This document shows positions 55,645 to 64,000 of a stretch of 64,000 bases of DNA, in pieces. Where the stretch lies: assembly GCA_054601695.1 (NCBI GenBank), contig BAAHQB010000059.1:1-64000 (forward strand), written 5' to 3'. Both the position numbers and the translations under genes were made by a program. Source of the stretch: Amorphochlora amoebiformis (lineage: Eukaryota; Cercozoa; Chlorarachniophyceae). Within the stretch, counting starts at the first letter, position 1; every line of letters begins with the position of its first letter. The notes beneath the pieces were generated by a model. The model worked only from the letters and a program-made list of their open reading frames with translations, ran no database searches and was not told where the DNA came from.

Positions 55645-55699
<55 letters not shown>

Positions 55700-55810
55700 A
55701 GATATATATATATATACTAGATATATACTAGTATCTAGAGTATATATGCTAGTATAGTCTAGAGTACTAGCTCGAGGTGTTGGTAATCCATAATCGATGA
55801 CTCTGTTAAT
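54871..55810. other. Convergent intergenic DNA with CTAGAT-rich sequence
   Basis: This lies between the Rab stop and the stop of the minus-strand signal-peptide gene. It is rich in CTAGA/TAGATA words, with a (TA)n block at 55595-55710. No coding frame is convincing. Confidence 0.6.
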
Positions 55811-60846
<5,036 letters not shown>

Positions 60847-60915
60847 TCCGCCATTTTCAAATTTTCGAAGGTCTGCCGACAAAATATCTCTTTTTAATCT
60901 TAAAATGCGCATGGA
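60847..60915. promoter_or_regulatory. Very short divergent promoter between two gene models
   Basis: In my models the minus-strand start is at 60846 and the plus-strand start at 60916. The 69 bp between them is unique, with ATATCTCTTTTTAATCTTAAAA. The plus start is tentative. Confidence 0.3.
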
Positions 60916-61760
60916 ATGGCGGGCCTGAGGTGCCCAACCACGCAGACCAATCGCAAACTAACTTTACCGTTTTGCCCGATACAAAGATTTAAAGTAAGGA
61001 GCTATGTGTGCTCCGCTTTTTATCAGATGCATTGATTGTTCCCCTTTTCCCCATTTGAAAGGCCTTCCCGCCCAACGAATAACCCTCAACCCCAACGCAA
61101 ACTCCAACCCCAACCACAACCGCAACTTCAAGCTTAACCCAAGCCCACATCCAAATCCAAAGTGAAGCAGCGACAAAGGGATCCAACAGCATCCACACCT
61201 CTTGGTCGAGGTTTGGCAAGAGCTGTTGGCCTTTTCACGTGTGTTGTCCTTCTCGTGTACCCCCATACCGCTTCCACGTACGCGGAAGGGAGACGACTTT
61301 CCCTCAGGGCGAAAAATCAAATCCAACCGTTTCGGTTTCGGGGGGGCTACATCGATTCGAGTCGGAGATACCATCAGCACGACAGCATTGGACAAACTAT
61401 CGACGTCAATGACACTCTGTTGGACATAGGGGATGGGGGACTGGGCAGGGATGGAGTGGGCGCAGGAAAGGCGAGGCTTGACGCAATACGGTAGTATCTG
61501 TCCATCCAAACCTATTTGTGTGAGAGTGTGTGTGCGTGTGCGCGTGTGATATACAGATATGTGCGCGATTGCCACGTGTGGTTGCGTTTTTGTCTTGATT
61601 TGGCTTGTTATTGTGTGCAATGGCAGGGATCTAGAGAGGGATATAAAGGAGGCTGAGGAGTTATACCAAGATATTCGTGTTCGGTATGTGCATGTCTAAC
61701 CACAAACACATCTGTTTATGTCTTTTATAATCACCATTGATATATGTTTTAGTGTCCTTC

Positions 61761-61835
<75 letters not shown>

Positions 61836-62462
61836 CGTAATAATATATATATGTACGAATCAGAGAGGAAGCAACGTGTAGTGTAGCTAATGCGACATAC
61901 CACTTTGGTCAGAGGTTCTCAAATACACTCCTTTCGAAACCCATTCGACATTCTACACATTCTACCCATTCTACCCATTCTACCCATGATATATCTTATA
62001 TCTACCCCTTCTACCCATTCTACCCATGATTTATCATATATCTACCCATGATATATCCTATATCTACCCATGATATATCATCTAGCTACCCCACTCGACC
62101 CCACTCGACCACTCGAACATTCAATATTTTGGTGCTTTGAGAGGACTGTTGTATAGAACTTTTCTTCTGATTTGATTGGAATTATGCTTCTGGGTTGGTT
62201 TTGGTTGTGATGGGTTGGTTTTGGTTGTGATGGGTTGGTTTTGGTGTGATGGGTTGGTTTTGTACTGGAGTCTTCTCGCGAGCATCTCGTTTTGTCTGCG
62301 GGAGATGGAAGCTAGGGGCATGCGAGATGCCGAGCTGCTCCGAGACCATCAAACGTATCTCAGGACGGTTCAAATCAATATTTTCCTTTGTTCAAATGTA
62401 CTCACACATATGTGCACACACACTCACGTAGATATACTTGATATACATATTGTGTTTGCTAA

Positions 62463-62547
<85 letters not shown>

Positions 62548-63147
62548 TGTGTGTATACATAAAGAGTATGACATACTAACAGGTGTCCGGGGTTGGTCGC
62601 ATGTCCATCAAGGCCCTTCGGTTTCAGTTACGCAACATAAGCCTAGACGTCCAAACCCATCTTGATATCCTCAGCCCATACCAGGCATCACCAACGCCAT
62701 CAACAACACCATCCCCACAAACAAACAAACCCAACGACTCAAACACTATACATACTACCCATCACAACTATACTACCCATCACAACTATACTACCCATCA
62801 CAACTATACTACCCATCACAACTGTACTACCCATCACAACTATACTACCCATTACAAGTATAGTACCCATCACAGTACAAGTATAGTACCCATCACAAGT
62901 ATAGTACCCATCACAAGTACAAGTATAGTACCCATGACAAGTATAGTACCCATCACAAGTACAAGTATAACACCCATCACAAGTATAGTACCCATCGCAA
63001 GTATAAGTATAGTACCCATCACAAGTATAGTAGCCATGACAAGTATAAGTATAGTAGCCATCCCAAGTATAGTACCCATGACAAGTATACTTACTACCCA
63101 TTATTCAACCACACCATCAAACACAACGCAAATATACATAACATATC

Positions 63148-63237
<90 letters not shown>

Positions 63238-63460
63238 ATATATATATATATAACTTATCTATATTTCCATATAAATGATATAGGTAATATTTTCGCGTAA
63301 GCTAGTTGATATTTCATCGAATAATACGAGCATGGATGACATCTTAAGCAAACGCACTGAGCTTTTGGATGACGTCTTAAGCAAACGCAGTGAGCTTTTG
63401 GATGACGTCTTAAGCAGGGATGACGACTTGAACAAACATAATCATCACACACACCAAAAG
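60916..63460 (+). CDS. Membrane-anchored coiled-coil protein, partial multi-exon model
   Basis: Exons supported by phase: 60916-60929 (tentative start MAGL), 61179-61490, 61627-61683, 62283-62367 (or from 62271, an alternative acceptor in the same phase), 62583-62684, 63284-63460 and beyond. The N-terminus has a hydrophobic segment (AVGLFTCVVLLVY) that could be a signal anchor, then a basic region. Helical coiled-coil-type exons follow (DLERDIKEAEELYQDI; REMEARGMRDAELLRDHQTY). The last exon holds an 11-codon internal repeat (ILSKRTELLDD). The last two donors would be GC sites. No stop is identified, so the gene may continue past 63460. The family is not recognised. The first ATG region also has an upstream ATG in another frame. 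Confidence 0.45.
61770..62280. repeat. Intronic (TA)n, TCTACCCAT and GTTGGTTTTGGTTGTGATGG repeats
   Basis: (TA)n(TG)n lies at 61765-61835. Short pyrimidine-rich repeats (CATTCTACCC, ATGATATATC) lie at 61950-62090. A 21-bp G/T repeat at 62195-62260 sits just before the exon acceptor. Confidence 0.85.
62750..63105. repeat. Intronic minisatellite (CCCATCACAAGTATAGTA)
   Basis: About seven CCCATCACAACTATACTA copies are followed by about twelve CCCATCACAAGTATAGTA copies, some with an inserted CAAGTA. It lies between two exons of the coiled-coil gene. Confidence 0.9.
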
Positions 63461-63559
63461 GCATGCATACTAACTGTATTCGTACATCTGTTTAGCAACT
63501 ATATGCATGTATTAGATGTTATATATATATATATGTATATATATATATTTATATATATA

Positions 63560-63636
<77 letters not shown>

Positions 63637-63644
63637 GTTGTGTG

Positions 63645-63675
<31 letters not shown>

Positions 63676-63702
63676 AATATGTTTGTGTATTTATGTATAT
63701 GT

Positions 63703-63755
<53 letters not shown>

Positions 63756-63864
63756 ATATTGATATATGTATAATAAATATACATTTTTATGTATATGTGT
63801 GTGTTACATGTATGTGTACATATGTATGTGAATATGTTAAACTTGGGTATGTAGTTAGGTATCC

Positions 63865-63936
<72 letters not shown>

Positions 63937-64000
63937 ATATAATGAATATGCAATATACATACGTATATGAATACAGTTATGAATAGCCTTTTTTTTTTGG
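63461..64000. repeat. (TA)n at the right edge
   Basis: Mostly TA microsatellite, ending in a short unique stretch and a run of T. Further exons of the plus-strand gene may lie beyond the window. Confidence 0.9.

Noticed and set aside
60964-61620. 218-aa minus-strand frame
   Set aside because: It opposes the plus-strand exon at 61179-61490, which joins in phase to downstream exons. It has no supporting partner exons and an implausible composition.

Overview
The window is nuclear DNA from a eukaryote, starting in a subtelomere. The left end carries (CCCTAA)n tracts in the orientation of a left chromosome end. A complete 18S-5.8S-28S rRNA unit follows, then intron-rich protein genes, one of them with a peroxin-like product. 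I could not place the lineage. The telomere type (TTAGGG), the spliceosomal introns and the peroxin-like gene fit many protists. The 18S gene at 10916-12734 is the best handle for identification. Base composition is dominated by very long (TA)n microsatellites and dozens of different minisatellites. These fill intergenic DNA and introns but spare exons.

Layout. 1-2781: tandem subtelomeric units of about 410-450 bp, each with a tRNA-like segment, interleaved with telomere tracts. 2781-3830: a broken DIRS-type (tyrosine-recombinase) retrotransposon fragment directly against the telomere tract. 3900-7100: decayed coding remnants, minisatellites and (TA)n. 7127-12734: one rDNA unit on the minus strand, transcribed toward the telomere. 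12735-21096: rDNA upstream spacer, minisatellites, microsatellites and three copies of a dispersed GGAGATC-rich repeat. 21097-28175: a 23-exon minus-strand gene for a large unrecognised membrane protein. 28176-40498: almost gene-free repeat country, including TAGGG, TTAGGC and TTAGGG-like arrays. 40499-63460: a gene cluster.

The cluster holds an intronless PEX13-like gene (+), an 11-exon PPX1-type exopolyphosphatase (-), a 12-exon Rab32-like GTPase carrying an N-terminal PDZ-like domain (+), a 10-exon signal-peptide protein (-) and a multi-exon membrane/coiled-coil protein (+). I built the exon models by hand from reading frame, splice sites and intron phase. In every multi-exon model that closes (exopolyphosphatase 409 aa, Rab 657 aa, membrane protein 967 aa, signal-peptide protein 356 aa) the exon lengths sum to a whole number of codons. 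Several individual boundaries remain weak and are flagged.

The genes sit in divergent and convergent pairs. The exopolyphosphatase and Rab genes are divergent, with start codons about 300 bp apart. The signal-peptide and coiled-coil genes are divergent, about 70 bp apart in my model. Microsatellites avoid these short shared promoters and pile up in introns and 3' intergenic DNA. No shared pathway is evident. Rab32-type traffic, polyphosphate metabolism and a peroxin are compatible with organelle and acidocalcisome-type biology, but that is only an inference from gene identity.
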